In this document: positions 7,814 through 16,040 of the stretch, piece by piece
Position numbering within the stretch: position 1 is the stretch's first letter
Layout of the letters: every line of letters begins with the position of its first letter
Source of the DNA: Phycisphaerales bacterium
GTDB lineage: Bacteria; Planctomycetota; Phycisphaerae; Phycisphaerales; UBA1924
Direction: 5' to 3'
Assembly: GCA_029260375.1 (NCBI GenBank)
Contig: JAJDDI010000091.1
Location: 1-59,907 of the forward strand
Length of the DNA stretch: 59,907 bases
Program-made: the position numbers and the translations under genes
Notes under the pieces: generated by a model
What the model was told of the DNA's origin: nothing
What the model saw: the letters and a program-made list of their open reading frames with translations, nothing else
Databases searched by the model: none

Positions 7814-9985
7814 CTAAGCGACAGCCGGGGCGGTTCGGGTGGTGGCTGGGTCGGCTTCGACGGTGACGAGACCGACGGACTCGACCTCGACGCCGGCGGC
7901 GATTTCGTTGTAGCCCAGCACCGCGGCGAGGGGGAGGCGGGGCTCGAGGATCTGTCGGACCACGGCGCGGACCTGCGGGGAGGCGATGACGACGGCGCGG
8001 CGCCCGGCGGCGGTGACGGGCTGGAGCGCGCTGACAATCCGGTCGGCGAACTGGCTGGCGACGCGGGCGGGCATGTTGACGCTGGTGGCGCCGCCGCCCC
8101 GGTCGATGTAGCCGTTGATCTGATCCTCGAAAGTTGGGTCGAGCGTGACGCAGACGAGGCGGAGGCGCCCCGACTGATCGGTCGCGGCGTACTGCTGGCA
8201 GATGGTGCGTCGCAGCGAGTGGCGCGCGTACTCGGTGAGCACGTCCAGATCCTTGCTCTTGGGACCCCAGTCGGAGAGCGTTTCGAGGATGGTCTCCATG
8301 TCGCGGATCGGGACGCGCTCCTTGAGCAGGTTCTGCAGGACCTTCTGCAGCTCCCCCACTTTGATGATCGCGGGCACGGTGTCCTCGACGAGCTTCTTTG
8401 ATTTTTCCTTCAGGCCCTCGAGCAGGTTGTTGACCTCCTCGCGCGTGAGCAGCTCGTCGGCGTGGGTCTTGACCAGCTCGGTGATGTGCGTCGCCAGCAC
8501 GCTCGAGGGCTCGACGACGGTGTAGTTCATCGTCTCGGCGCGGGGGCGCTGCTGCGGGTCGATCCACCAGGCGTCGAGACCGAAGGCGGGCTCGGTGGTC
8601 TTCTCGCCAGGGACGGTTCCCGTGACGACACCCGAGTCCATGGCGAGCAGCTTGCCCGGTTCGACGCGTCCGCGGGCGATCTCGGCGCCGCGGATCTTGA
8701 CGCGGTACTCGCTGGCGTGCAGCTGCATGTTGTCGCGGATGCGGACGGGGGGCATGACGAGGCCGAGCTCGACGGCGAGTTGCCTGCGGACGGCGGAGAT
8801 GCGGTCGAGCAGGTCGCCGCCCTGGCGCCCGTCGACGAGCGAGACGAGGCCGTAGCCGACCTCGAGCTCGAGCACGTCAACCTTGAGCAGTTCTTCGACC
8901 TGTGGCGCTTCGGGGGCGGGGCCGGACATGGCCTCGGCCTGGGCCTCGTCTCGCGCGGTGTCGGCGGCTCGGCGTCCGGTGATGATCATCGCTGTGGCGA
9001 GCAACCCGATGCCGATGGAGGTGGCGAGCAGCGGGATGGTGGGCAGGGGCGAGAAGGCGAGCAGGGCGAGGAAGCCCGAGGTGATGATCAGGCCCTTGGG
9101 CTGGCTGGCGAGCTGGCCGGTGAGCTCGGTGCCCAGATCGGCTTTGGAGCTTGAGCGGGTGACGATGAGGGCGGAGGCGATGGAGATGATGAAGCTGGGG
9201 ATCTGGCTGGTGAGGCCGTCACCGATGGTGAGCTTGCTGAAGACGCTGGCGGTCTGGTCGGCGGGCCAGCCTTTTTCGATCATGCCGACGGCGAAGCCAC
9301 CGGCGAGGTTGATGGCGGTGATGAGGATGCCGGCGATGGCGTCGCCGCGAACGAACTTGGAGGCGCCGTCCATGGCGCCGTAGAAGTCGGCCTCGCGGGC
9401 GATGTCCTCGCGTTTGGTCTTGGCCTCGTCCTCGCTGATGACGCCGGCGGAGAGCTCGGAGTCGATGGCCATCTGCTTGCCGGGCATGGCGTCGAGGGTG
9501 AAGCGGGCGGCGACCTCGCTGATGCGTCCGGCGCCCTTGGTGACGACCATGAACTGGACGATCATGAGAATGCCGAAGATGATCATGCCCACGAAGAGGC
9601 TGTCGCCGGCGACGAAACGGCCGAAGGCGCTGATGACCTCACCCGCGACGCCCATGGCCTCCTCGGGGGAGCTGGCGTCGGCGGTAAGAATGAGCCTTGT
9701 CGAGGCGATGTTGAGGACCAGGCGCAGGAGTGTTGTGGCCAGCAGCAGCGAGGGGAAGACGCTGAAGTCGAGCGCCCGGTTCATGTAGAGGGTCGTCAGG
9801 AGGATGATGACCGCCAGCGAGATGTTGGCGCTGATGAGAATGTCCAGCGCGGCGGCGGGCAGCGGGACGAGGATGACCACCAGCAGCATGACAAAGCCGA
9901 CCGGGACGATGAGCCCGCGGTGCTTGGCGATGTAGTGCACCCAGTTGGGGAGCGTGATGCCCTGCTTGGTCTTGGGGGGCGCCAT
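7814..9985 (-). CDS. flhA: flagellar export gate protein FlhA
   Basis: The large export-gate component of the flagellar type III secretion system, in the inner membrane. The N-terminal half has about eight hydrophobic segments, beginning with GLIVPVGFVMLLVVILVPLP. The FHIPEP-family signature is complete: a conserved stretch around GRISEVAARFTLDAMPGKQM and then AIDSELSAGVISEDEA. Roughly residues 340-700 form the cytoplasmic domain that docks chaperone-substrate pairs and contains LEVGYGLVSLVDGRQGGDLL. At 723 aa the length is close to the family norm (about 690-700). It lies 17 bp after flhB and 70 bp before flhF. Nothing is missing. Confidence 0.96.
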   Translation of the reverse strand: MAPPKTKQGITLPNWVHYIAKHRGLIVPVGFVMLLVVILVPLPAAALDILISANISLAVIILLTTLYMNRALDFSVFPSLLLATTLLRLVLNIASTRLILTADASSPEEAMGVAGEVISAFGRFVAGDSLFVGMIIFGILMIVQFMVVTKGAGRISEVAARFTLDAMPGKQMAIDSELSAGVISEDEAKTKREDIAREADFYGAMDGASKFVRGDAIAGILITAINLAGGFAVGMIEKGWPADQTASVFSKLTIGDGLTSQIPSFIISIASALIVTRSSSKADLGTELTGQLASQPKGLIITSGFLALLAFSPLPTIPLLATSIGIGLLATAMIITGRRAADTARDEAQAEAMSGPAPEAPQVEELLKVDVLELEVGYGLVSLVDGRQGGDLLDRISAVRRQLAVELGLVMPPVRIRDNMQLHASEYRVKIRGAEIARGRVEPGKLLAMDSGVVTGTVPGEKTTEPAFGLDAWWIDPQQRPRAETMNYTVVEPSSVLATHITELVKTHADELLTREEVNNLLEGLKEKSKKLVEDTVPAIIKVGELQKVLQNLLKERVPIRDMETILETLSDWGPKSKDLDVLTEYARHSLRRTICQQYAATDQSGRLRLVCVTLDPTFEDQINGYIDRGGGATSVNMPARVASQFADRIVSALQPVTAAGRRAVVIASPQVRAVVRQILEPRLPLAAVLGYNEIAAGVEVESVGLVTVEADPATTRTAPAVA

Positions 9986-10002
9986 GGTGTGGGGTCAGGT
10001 TC

Positions 10003-11094
10003 CTATGCGCTGGCGGCGCGGGACGCCGCGGGTTGCTGGTCGTTCATGCGGTAGACGTAGGCGAGGATCTCGGCGACGGCCTGGTAGTGCTCGGGGGCGA
10101 TCTCCTGCCCGACCTCGATGCCCCAGTACAGCGCCCGGGCCAGGGGCGGGCGCTCGACGATGGGCACGCCGGCGAGCCTGGCGAGCTGGCGGATGCGTAG
10201 GGCCAGATGATCGGCGCCCTTGGCGACGACGCGGGGGGCGCCTCCCTCGTCCTGGTCGTACTTGATCGCGACGGAGAAGTGTTCGGGGTTGGTGACGATG
10301 ACGTCGGCCTGGGGGACGGTGCTGGCGATGCGCTGCATGGCGATCTCGCGGGCCATCTTGATTCGCCGTCCCTTGACCTCGGGGTCGCCCTCCATGCTGC
10401 GGCGTTCGTCCTTGACCTGCTGCTTGGTCATCTTCATGTCCTGGGTGTGCTGCCACTTCTGGTAGACGAAGTCGATGATCGCGATGGCCAGCAGGAGCAC
10501 GACGAGCCAGATGGCGAGTTCGAGGATGACGCGGGCAACGAGCAGGAGCGCTGGGGCGGCGTCGAGGCGGATGGCCGCGGCGAGCACGTCCACGCGGGCC
10601 GCGATGACCAGCCACGACACGAAGATGACGACCACGAGCTTGAGCGAGTTGACGATGGTCTTGACGAGGTTGCGCTTGTTGAAGAGCTTGATGGTTCCTT
10701 TGATGGGGTCGAGCTTCTCGAGCTTGGGGCGGATGGGCTCGGCGGTGAGGAGCCAGCCGACCTGCATGAACTGGACGGCGTAGGCGGCCAGGGCCGCGAT
10801 GATGAGCAGCGGGAGCAGCAGCATCGCGCCCTCGATGGCGACGTACCGGGCGGCGGGCAGGATGGAGTCGAACGTGAGCGGATCGCCCGGGGTCTGGGCG
10901 GAGAGCACGCGGCGCATGATGCGGGCGAGCCCTTCCATGACACCGGCGCCGAAGACGACAAGCGTGATGATGGCGACGATCAGCCCGCCGGCGGCGCCGA
11001 GGTCCTGGCTCTTGGGAACCTGACCCTTGCTGCGCGCATCGCTGAGGCGTTTGGCGGTCGGTTGCTCTGACCTTTCCCCCATCTCATCGGCCAC
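10003..11094 (-). CDS. flhB: flagellar export switch protein FlhB, with NPEH instead of NPTH
   Basis: The substrate-specificity switch of the flagellar export gate. The N-terminus carries the family motif GERSEQPTAKRLSDARSKGQVPKSQDL, split by no insertions, then four transmembrane helices (about residues 36-52, 88-108, 150-167 and 185-210). The cytoplasmic part has KMTKQQVKDERRSMEGDP and the autocleavage site, which here reads N269-P270-E271-H272 rather than NPTH; Asn and Pro, the residues between which cleavage occurs in Salmonella FlhB, are kept. It starts with GTG at 11094; an ATG four codons in is possible. It sits 15 bp after fliR. Only the Thr-to-Glu change is unusual. Confidence 0.95.
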   Translation of the reverse strand: MADEMGERSEQPTAKRLSDARSKGQVPKSQDLGAAGGLIVAIITLVVFGAGVMEGLARIMRRVLSAQTPGDPLTFDSILPAARYVAIEGAMLLLPLLIIAALAAYAVQFMQVGWLLTAEPIRPKLEKLDPIKGTIKLFNKRNLVKTIVNSLKLVVVIFVSWLVIAARVDVLAAAIRLDAAPALLLVARVILELAIWLVVLLLAIAIIDFVYQKWQHTQDMKMTKQQVKDERRSMEGDPEVKGRRIKMAREIAMQRIASTVPQADVIVTNPEHFSVAIKYDQDEGGAPRVVAKGADHLALRIRQLARLAGVPIVERPPLARALYWGIEVGQEIAPEHYQAVAEILAYVYRMNDQQPAASRAASA

Positions 11095-11109
11095 GCGCGA
11101 TCCCCCCCA

Positions 11110-11895
11110 TCACGGCCCGAGCGACTCGGCCCAGTCCCGGACCGCGTCGAGCACGAGCACGATCTGCTGCGTGGAGACCTCCGCGACGAGGAAGATCGTG
11201 AACATGAGCATGAGCAGTCCGGAGAGGATCTTGGCGGAGAAGCCGATCGAGAGCACGTTGACCTGCGGCATGGTCTTCATGATGAAGCCCATGGCGACGA
11301 GGAGCAGGGTGACGATGCCCAGCACCGGGGCGGCGACGCTCAGCGCCATCTCGAACCCGCCGGTGATCACGCCCAGGAGCAGATCCACGGGCGCCATCTC
11401 GGCGCTGAAAGCGCCCATGGGGACGTTGTCGTAGGTGCCCAGCAGGGTGGCAAAGAGGTGGTCGAGGCCGCCGAGGGTGACGTACACACCCACGCCCATG
11501 TAGAACAGGAGCTGGCCGACGACGTCGCCCTGGCTCTCCATGCTGGGGTTGAAGGTCTGGGCGATGCCCAGACCCATCTGGTACCCCATGATGTAGCCGG
11601 CGAGCTGGATGAGCAGCAGGGGCAGGCCGCCGATGAGCCCGATGGAGGCGCCGAGCAGCACCTCGGAGAACATGAGCGGGATGTAGGTCACGAGATCGAG
11701 CTGTGGCAGCTCGCGGACGCTGGCGGGTCCGAACGAGAAGACGGCTGCCGCGAGCGAGAGGGTGAGCATCGCGCGGGCGCGGGCGGGGAGCGTGGAGCCC
11801 GAGAGCATGGGCGTAAACAGAAAGACGCCCGAGACCCGGGCGAGGATCAGCGCGAAGGGCGCGGCGTAGTGCATGAATGGGTACAGCGTGTTCAT
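11110..11895 (-). CDS. fliR: flagellar export gate protein FliR
   Basis: Inner-membrane subunit of the FliP5-FliQ4-FliR1 export gate. The 261-aa protein is almost entirely hydrophobic helices: FALILARVSGVFLFTPMLSG at the start, then LTLSLAAAVFSFGP, a stretch with LIGGLPLLLIQLAGYIMGYQMG, the conserved FNPSMESQGDVVGQLLFYMGVGVYVTLGG, and a C-terminal half with PVLGIVTLLLVAMGFIMKTMPQVNVLSIGF. These are FliR landmarks. The ATG at 11895 is used because the first helix begins just after it. Its ATG overlaps the TGA that ends the unusually long fliP frame (ATGA at 11892-11895), whereas the fliQ stop lies 37 bp upstream. Confidence 0.94.
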   Translation of the reverse strand: MNTLYPFMHYAAPFALILARVSGVFLFTPMLSGSTLPARARAMLTLSLAAAVFSFGPASVRELPQLDLVTYIPLMFSEVLLGASIGLIGGLPLLLIQLAGYIMGYQMGLGIAQTFNPSMESQGDVVGQLLFYMGVGVYVTLGGLDHLFATLLGTYDNVPMGAFSAEMAPVDLLLGVITGGFEMALSVAAPVLGIVTLLLVAMGFIMKTMPQVNVLSIGFSAKILSGLLMLMFTIFLVAEVSTQQIVLVLDAVRDWAESLGP

Positions 11896-13139
11896 GCATG
11901 GCTGTCCCGGGCAAGAGGGACGCGCAGGCGGCTTAGAAGAGCGTGAGCATTTCGACGGTGAACTCGTAGAGGCGCAGCGTGATCCAGGGGAGCAGGGCCG
12001 CGGCAACGAGCACCATCACGCCGATCTTGGGCACAAAGGTCAGCGTCTGGTCCTGGATGCTCGTCACCGACTGGAAGAGGCTGATGAGCAGGCCGATGAT
12101 CATGCCCGCGAGCAGGATCGGCGCCGAGATCTTGAGCACGGTGAAGAGCGTGTCGCGAACGATATAGACCATGGTCTCGTCGTACTGCATGGGGTTGGTC
12201 TCCGCGTTTGACGCGTATGCACAGGAGGACGGCCAGCGGGAGTGAGGCGGCCTGAGCGCTGAGTCGGGCGCCGTCACCGTCCTGGACAAAGCTCTGGAGC
12301 AGGCTGCCCACGACGAGCGTCCAGCCGTCGACGAGGACAAAGAGCAGGAGCTTGAAGGGCAGCGAGATGAGCACGGGGGGGAGCATCATCATGCTCATGG
12401 AGATGAGGATGGTGGCGATGACCATATCGATGACGAGGAAGGGGAGGTAGACCTTGAAGCCCATGACGAAGCCGACCTTGAGCTCCGAGAGCATGTAGGC
12501 GGGGACGAGGGTCATCATGTCCACGTCGGCGCGGGTTAGGGCCGAGGGGTTCGAGATGTCCACGGCGCGGTACTCGAGAATCATGTAGACGCTGGACCAG
12601 TTGCCCGTGGCCTCGATCTGATCGAACATGTAGTCGCGCATGGGGCGTTTGGCGCGGTCCCAGAGCTCGTCGTAGTCGGTGATCTCGCCCGCCTGATAGG
12701 GGATGACGGCCTCGTTCCAGACGCGATCGATGGTGGGCGCCATTACCATCGCGGTCAGGAAGAGCGCCAGGCCCGTGATGACCTGCGGGGGCGGGATGGA
12801 CTGGGCGCCGATCGCCTGGCGCACGAGCGCCAGGACGATCATGATGCGCATGAAGCAGGTGGTCATGAGCATGATCGACGGGACCAGGGTGATCACCGTC
12901 AGCAGGATCATGATGTTGAGCGCGACCGAGAGCCCGCCCTCGTCGGAGCGGCCCGCCTGGCCCGGGACCATCGCCGCGGCGTCGGAGAGCACGCGCACGG
13001 GGTTCGGGCGGTCGAATGAGGTCTGGGCGCGCTGCATGAAATCGGCGCTGGTCGGCGTGGGTGGGCCGAGCGGTTGGGCCATCGCCGACGACGCGATCGA
13101 CAGCAGCAGCGCGGAGATGAGGCAGAGCAAACGTGTCAC
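11892..13139 (-). CDS. fliP: flagellar export gate protein FliP, frame open through fliQ
   Basis: Pore-forming subunit of the flagellar export gate. It has a cleavable signal peptide (RLLCLISALLLSIASSAMA), a variable segment and then canonical FliP: LNIMILLTVITLVPSIMLMT, TCFMRIMIVLALVRQAIGAQ, ALFLTAMVMAP, YMLSELKVGFVMGFKVYLPF, LVIDMVIATILISMSMMMLP and FKLLLFVLVDGWTLVVGSLLQSF, which is where FliP proteins normally end (residue 284 here). Instead of a stop the frame continues for 131 residues, through the intergenic gap and across the whole of fliQ, ending in a TGA that overlaps the fliR ATG. The extension is Arg/His-rich over fliQ and looks like out-of-frame translation. A TGA in the -1 frame lies at 12276-12274, so a one-base indel or frameshift would restore a normal end. 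The functional gene is probably about 12275-13139. It overlaps fliO by 4 bp. Confidence 0.9.
   Translation of the reverse strand: MTRLLCLISALLLSIASSAMAQPLGPPTPTSADFMQRAQTSFDRPNPVRVLSDAAAMVPGQAGRSDEGGLSVALNIMILLTVITLVPSIMLMTTCFMRIMIVLALVRQAIGAQSIPPPQVITGLALFLTAMVMAPTIDRVWNEAVIPYQAGEITDYDELWDRAKRPMRDYMFDQIEATGNWSSVYMILEYRAVDISNPSALTRADVDMMTLVPAYMLSELKVGFVMGFKVYLPFLVIDMVIATILISMSMMMLPPVLISLPFKLLLFVLVDGWTLVVGSLLQSFVQDGDGARLSAQAASLPLAVLLCIRVKRGDQPHAVRRDHGLYRSRHALHRAQDLGADPARGHDHRPAHQPLPVGDEHPGPDADLCAQDRRDGARCRGPAPLDHAAPLRVHRRNAHALLSRLRVPLARDSHA
11933..12190 (-). CDS. fliQ: flagellar export gate protein FliQ
   Basis: Small two-helix subunit of the flagellar export gate. The 85-aa product has the two expected transmembrane helices, ISAPILLAGMIIGLLISLFQ and KIGVMVLVAAALLPWITLRL, separated by SVTSIQDQTLTFVP, the conserved loop of FliQ. 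Start is the ATG at 12190 (MQYDETMVYIVRDTLF); a second Met six residues in is possible. The whole gene lies inside the still-open fliP reading frame in another frame, which is unusual for flagellar gate genes. Confidence 0.93.
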   Translation of the reverse strand: MQYDETMVYIVRDTLFTVLKISAPILLAGMIIGLLISLFQSVTSIQDQTLTFVPKIGVMVLVAAALLPWITLRLYEFTVEMLTLF

Positions 13140-14032
13140 ACACCGACCCCCGCGCGCATCGCGTCGAGGCGCCGACGGAGTGGGCTGATCTCAGGCGTGG
13201 GCTCGTGGAAGGGATGCTCGGAGGCGTCGCTGAGCAGTTCGAGGCGGTCGCCGTCGAGGGTCTCGGTGATGTGGCGCGAGCCCGGGTCGAAGTGGTCGAG
13301 CGGGACGCGGGTCTCTGGGGCGAGCGCGGTGGTGACGTCACGCTCGGCGTGGGCGATGGCCTCTCGGAACGCCGCGTTGACGCTGTCCGACTCGCTCACG
13401 CGGCTGAGCACCGAGGCGACGTCGGTGGGCTCGTTGAGTTCGCAGAGCGTGGACATGGCGCCGCCCGCGCCGTGCGACTGGGCGATGAGCAGCACGCGCC
13501 GATCAAAGCGGAGCACGACGAGCGAGAGCTTGCCGCCGACGGGGTAGCGCCCGAGGACCTCGAGCAGCCCGGAGGGGGACTTGCCGCCCGCGGAGAGCCT
13601 GGCGCCGATGCCCCCCTGGCTGCGGGCGAGCTTGCGGACACCCCACGCCAGCGCGAGGATCAGCCCGACGACGAGCAGGAGCGCGCCGACGGTTCGCATG
13701 ATGTCGCCCAGGCCCGACTTGGGCGCGGGCTCGGGGATCGCGTCGGCGGGGGCTTGGCGCTTCCCCTGGAGCATGGGCAGCGCGTCCGAGATCGGCGGGG
13801 CGCCCAGCGGGATGCTCTCCTCGCTGCGGCGGCGTGTGTCGGCGCTCGCCGCTTCCGGTGCGGGGATCTCGGCGATGGGACGGGAGAAGTCGCCATCGTC
13901 AGGCTCCGCGGACGGCGCTGTCACCGGGTGAGACGTCGCGCCCGGCCCGTATTGGGCCGGGACGGGTGCGCACGCGAGGCTCAGGGTGAGCACGGCGAAT
14001 CCGATTCGTTGGGTCGGGGTCATGGTCGCCAT
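13136..14032 (-). CDS. fliO: flagellar biosynthesis protein FliO
   Basis: Inner-membrane assembly factor for the FliP ring. The 298-aa protein has a signal-like N-terminus (RIGFAVLTLSLACAPVPAQ), a disordered acidic/Pro region (about 30-105), one transmembrane helix (IMRTVGALLLVVGLILALAW, about 111-130) and the conserved FliO domain: LLEVLGRYPVGGKLSLVVLR then FDRRVLLIAQS. After that comes a C-terminal extension of about 100 residues with no recognised motif. FliO is normally 90-140 aa, so both periplasmic and cytoplasmic extensions are unusual. The stop overlaps the fliP start by 4 bp (ATGA), supporting the assignment by context. Confidence 0.85.
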   Translation of the reverse strand: MATMTPTQRIGFAVLTLSLACAPVPAQYGPGATSHPVTAPSAEPDDGDFSRPIAEIPAPEAASADTRRRSEESIPLGAPPISDALPMLQGKRQAPADAIPEPAPKSGLGDIMRTVGALLLVVGLILALAWGVRKLARSQGGIGARLSAGGKSPSGLLEVLGRYPVGGKLSLVVLRFDRRVLLIAQSHGAGGAMSTLCELNEPTDVASVLSRVSESDSVNAAFREAIAHAERDVTTALAPETRVPLDHFDPGSRHITETLDGDRLELLSDASEHPFHEPTPEISPLRRRLDAMRAGVGV

Positions 14033-14075
14033 CCTGGCGGGTCAAGGGCGTGCTCCGACGCCCGGGAGGGAGAGA

Positions 14076-14564
14076 TCAGGCGGCGCCGGTCGCTTCTCGC
14101 GCCGCGTCGCCGATGGTGTCGAGAATCTCTGACACGCGGACACAGAAGTTGTCGTTGAGCACGAGCACCTCGCCCCGGGCGACGTGACGGTCGTTGACGT
14201 AGATATCGACGGGGTCGCCCGCGAGCTTGTCGAGCTCGACCACGGCGCCCTCGCCCAGTTTGAGCACGTCCTCGACGAGCAGACGCGTGCGGCCGAGCTC
14301 GATCTTGACGTTCAGGTTGACGTTGGAGAGCAGGTCGATGGACGCGGCGCTCACGGGCGGCTCGGTGTCTGTGAACTCGGGCATGGCGAACTCGCCCGGC
14401 TCGCCCGAGGCCTGCTTGACGGTCGCGACGGTCTCGTCGGCTGTGGTCTTCGCCTCACCCAGCGCCTGCTCGACGTCTTCGGCGGCGGTCTCGGGGGCGG
14501 TCTCGGAATCGGGAGGCGGGGCGCCCTGAGATTCCGGGGTTGGAGCGGTGTCGTCGTCGGGCAT
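14076..14564 (-). CDS. fliN: flagellar motor switch protein FliN
   Basis: C-ring subunit of the flagellar switch. The C-terminal 75 residues form a SpoA/FliN domain: [20 protein letters not shown], then [20 protein letters not shown] and [20 protein letters not shown] followed by RVSEI. The N-terminal 75 residues are acidic, Pro/Ala/Glu-rich and probably disordered. AGG lies close ahead of the ATG (GAGGCCAGG-ATG). fliM, which usually sits between fliL and fliN, is not here: the 167-bp gap upstream of fliN contains no coding potential for it. The gene is followed by fliO after 43 bp. Confidence 0.93.
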   Translation of the reverse strand: MPDDDTAPTPESQGAPPPDSETAPETAAEDVEQALGEAKTTADETVATVKQASGEPGEFAMPEFTDTEPPVSAASIDLLSNVNLNVKIELGRTRLLVEDVLKLGEGAVVELDKLAGDPVDIYVNDRHVARGEVLVLNDNFCVRVSEILDTIGDAAREATGAA

Positions 14565-14731
14565 CCTGGCCTCGTCTGTGGTCGCGGCTCCGCCGCGTCG
14601 GCGCGAGGGAATCGCCTCGCGAGACGCTCATCGGGCATCGGGTCGGCGACCGGCCAGTTTTGCCGGCCCGCGCGCACGGATCGCCTGATCGCGCAAGTTC
14701 CGCGCGTCGAGGTTCCGGCAACGGGCTTGGG

Positions 14732-15262
14732 TCAGACCTCGAAGCCCTTGCAGACGGGGATGACGACGCGCTCGACGCGGGGCAGTCCGTCGACGTCGGC
14801 GCCGAACACCTCGTTGACGTAGGTCGTTATCTGGCGGCTGATGGTCTGCAGCGCGGGCTCCTGGAGATGCTTGTGCTGGGCGCGCCGGAAGATGAGAGCG
14901 ATGCCCTCCTTGATCTCGGCGTTGCGCTTCTCGAGGGTGGGGTTGACGCCGCGGACGCCGTCGAGGTTCTTCTGGCGAACCTTGAGGTAGATCTCGGCCT
15001 GCCACTCCCAGACGCGTCCGGACTGGGTGTTCTGGAACTGGTCCTGGAGCAGCAGGACCTCGACGAGCTGGTCGCCCTCGGGGACCTCGCCCTCGAGTTC
15101 GGTGGCCGAGGCGGAGGATGCGCCATTGGTCATGGAAGCGACGATATAGACGACGCCGGCCTCGCCGAGCATCATGATCGCGATGATGGCGAGCATGATG
15201 ATCGGGGGCTTCTTCTTGGTGGAGGCCTCGTCGGCGCCGTCTTTTTTCTCGTCGTCGGGCAT
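14732..15262 (-). CDS. fliL: flagellar basal body-associated FliL-like protein
   Basis: A single-pass inner-membrane protein that supports the stator. A charged N-terminal tail (MPDDEKKDGADEASTKKK) precedes one transmembrane helix (PIIMLAIIAIMMLGEAGVVYI, about 19-39) and a periplasmic domain of about 135 residues. VWEWQAEIYLKVRQKN and EIKEGIALIFRRA then LQTISRQITTYVNEVFG fit the FliL pattern of a strand followed by helices (usually 'dailliLs.lt...L....gk..Lr.el...in'). Sequence is divergent, so the call rests on architecture and on its place between motB and fliN. Length 176 aa is normal. Confidence 0.75.
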   Translation of the reverse strand: MPDDEKKDGADEASTKKKPPIIMLAIIAIMMLGEAGVVYIVASMTNGASSASATELEGEVPEGDQLVEVLLLQDQFQNTQSGRVWEWQAEIYLKVRQKNLDGVRGVNPTLEKRNAEIKEGIALIFRRAQHKHLQEPALQTISRQITTYVNEVFGADVDGLPRVERVVIPVCKGFEV

Positions 15263-15275
15263 CGTGCCCCCATTG

Positions 15276-16022
15276 CTATGGGCCGTTACGGCCCGTCATC
15301 TCGGGGTCGGGGTGGGTCTCGTCCACGGTCCGCCCGGTCATCCAGACCTGAACTCGGCGGTTCTCGCCCCCCTGATCCACGCTGCCCGGTGTGATGGCGC
15401 GAGGCTCGGTGACGCCCGCCGCTTCAACCCGCAGGATCGACGCGTCGATCTCGCATTCCCGGACCAGGAACTGTTTGACGTTGCGGGCGCGCTCGTAGGA
15501 AAGATCGTCGGGTGAGGCGCTGGCTTTGTCGCCAAAGCCCCAGGCGTGCCCGACGATGATGCACACGTAGCGTTGTCCGCGGATGAGCGGGGCGACCTCG
15601 GTGCGGAGCTGGTCCATGGCCTCCTCGGACAGGACGCTCTCGCCCGCGTCGAAGAGGATGGAGCCGCCCTGGGCGAAGCGCTGGCCCTCGTGGACCACGC
15701 TGGTGCGCTCGTTCTCGCCCGTGACGCTGTCGTTGGTGGTCTCGTTCTTACTCTGGCTCTTGTTTTCCTGCTTGGACTCTTCGTCGAGCTGCTCGATCAT
15801 CTCGGCGATCGACTCGGCGTTCTGGTTGCGGATCCCCATGCCACCGCGGAAGCCCATGGCCTCTTTGATCGATTCGAGGACCTTGATGTACTCGCGGGGC
15901 TGCTTGAGCTCGCTGAAGGCGGAGAGGAGGATGAAGAAGCACAGGAGGAGCGACATGAGGTCGCCGTAGGTCAGGACCCACTCGGGAATGCCCGGGTTGT
16001 TCGCGGGTTTCTTCTTGGCCAT
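15276..16022 (-). CDS. motB: flagellar stator protein MotB (sodium-type character)
   Basis: Stator subunit that anchors the motor to peptidoglycan. The plug-and-channel helix reads YGDLMSLLLCFFILLSAFSE, with the ion-binding Asp at residue 21; GDLMSLLLCFF is closer to sodium-driven PomB (ADMMSLLLCFF type) than to proton-driven MotB. An acidic Gln/Lys/Glu-rich linker (about 75-105) precedes an OmpA-like peptidoglycan-binding domain with FDAGESVLSEEAMDQLRTEV, then a VGHAWGFGD stretch, DDLSYERARNVKQFLVRE and NRRVQVWMTG. In the OmpA domain the usual 'GHTD' reads GHAW. It is 18 bp downstream of motA. Confidence 0.92.
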   Translation of the reverse strand: MAKKKPANNPGIPEWVLTYGDLMSLLLCFFILLSAFSELKQPREYIKVLESIKEAMGFRGGMGIRNQNAESIAEMIEQLDEESKQENKSQSKNETTNDSVTGENERTSVVHEGQRFAQGGSILFDAGESVLSEEAMDQLRTEVAPLIRGQRYVCIIVGHAWGFGDKASASPDDLSYERARNVKQFLVRECEIDASILRVEAAGVTEPRAITPGSVDQGGENRRVQVWMTGRTVDETHPDPEMTGRNGP

Positions 16023-16040
16023 GGGCTCGCGTCCTCGGGC

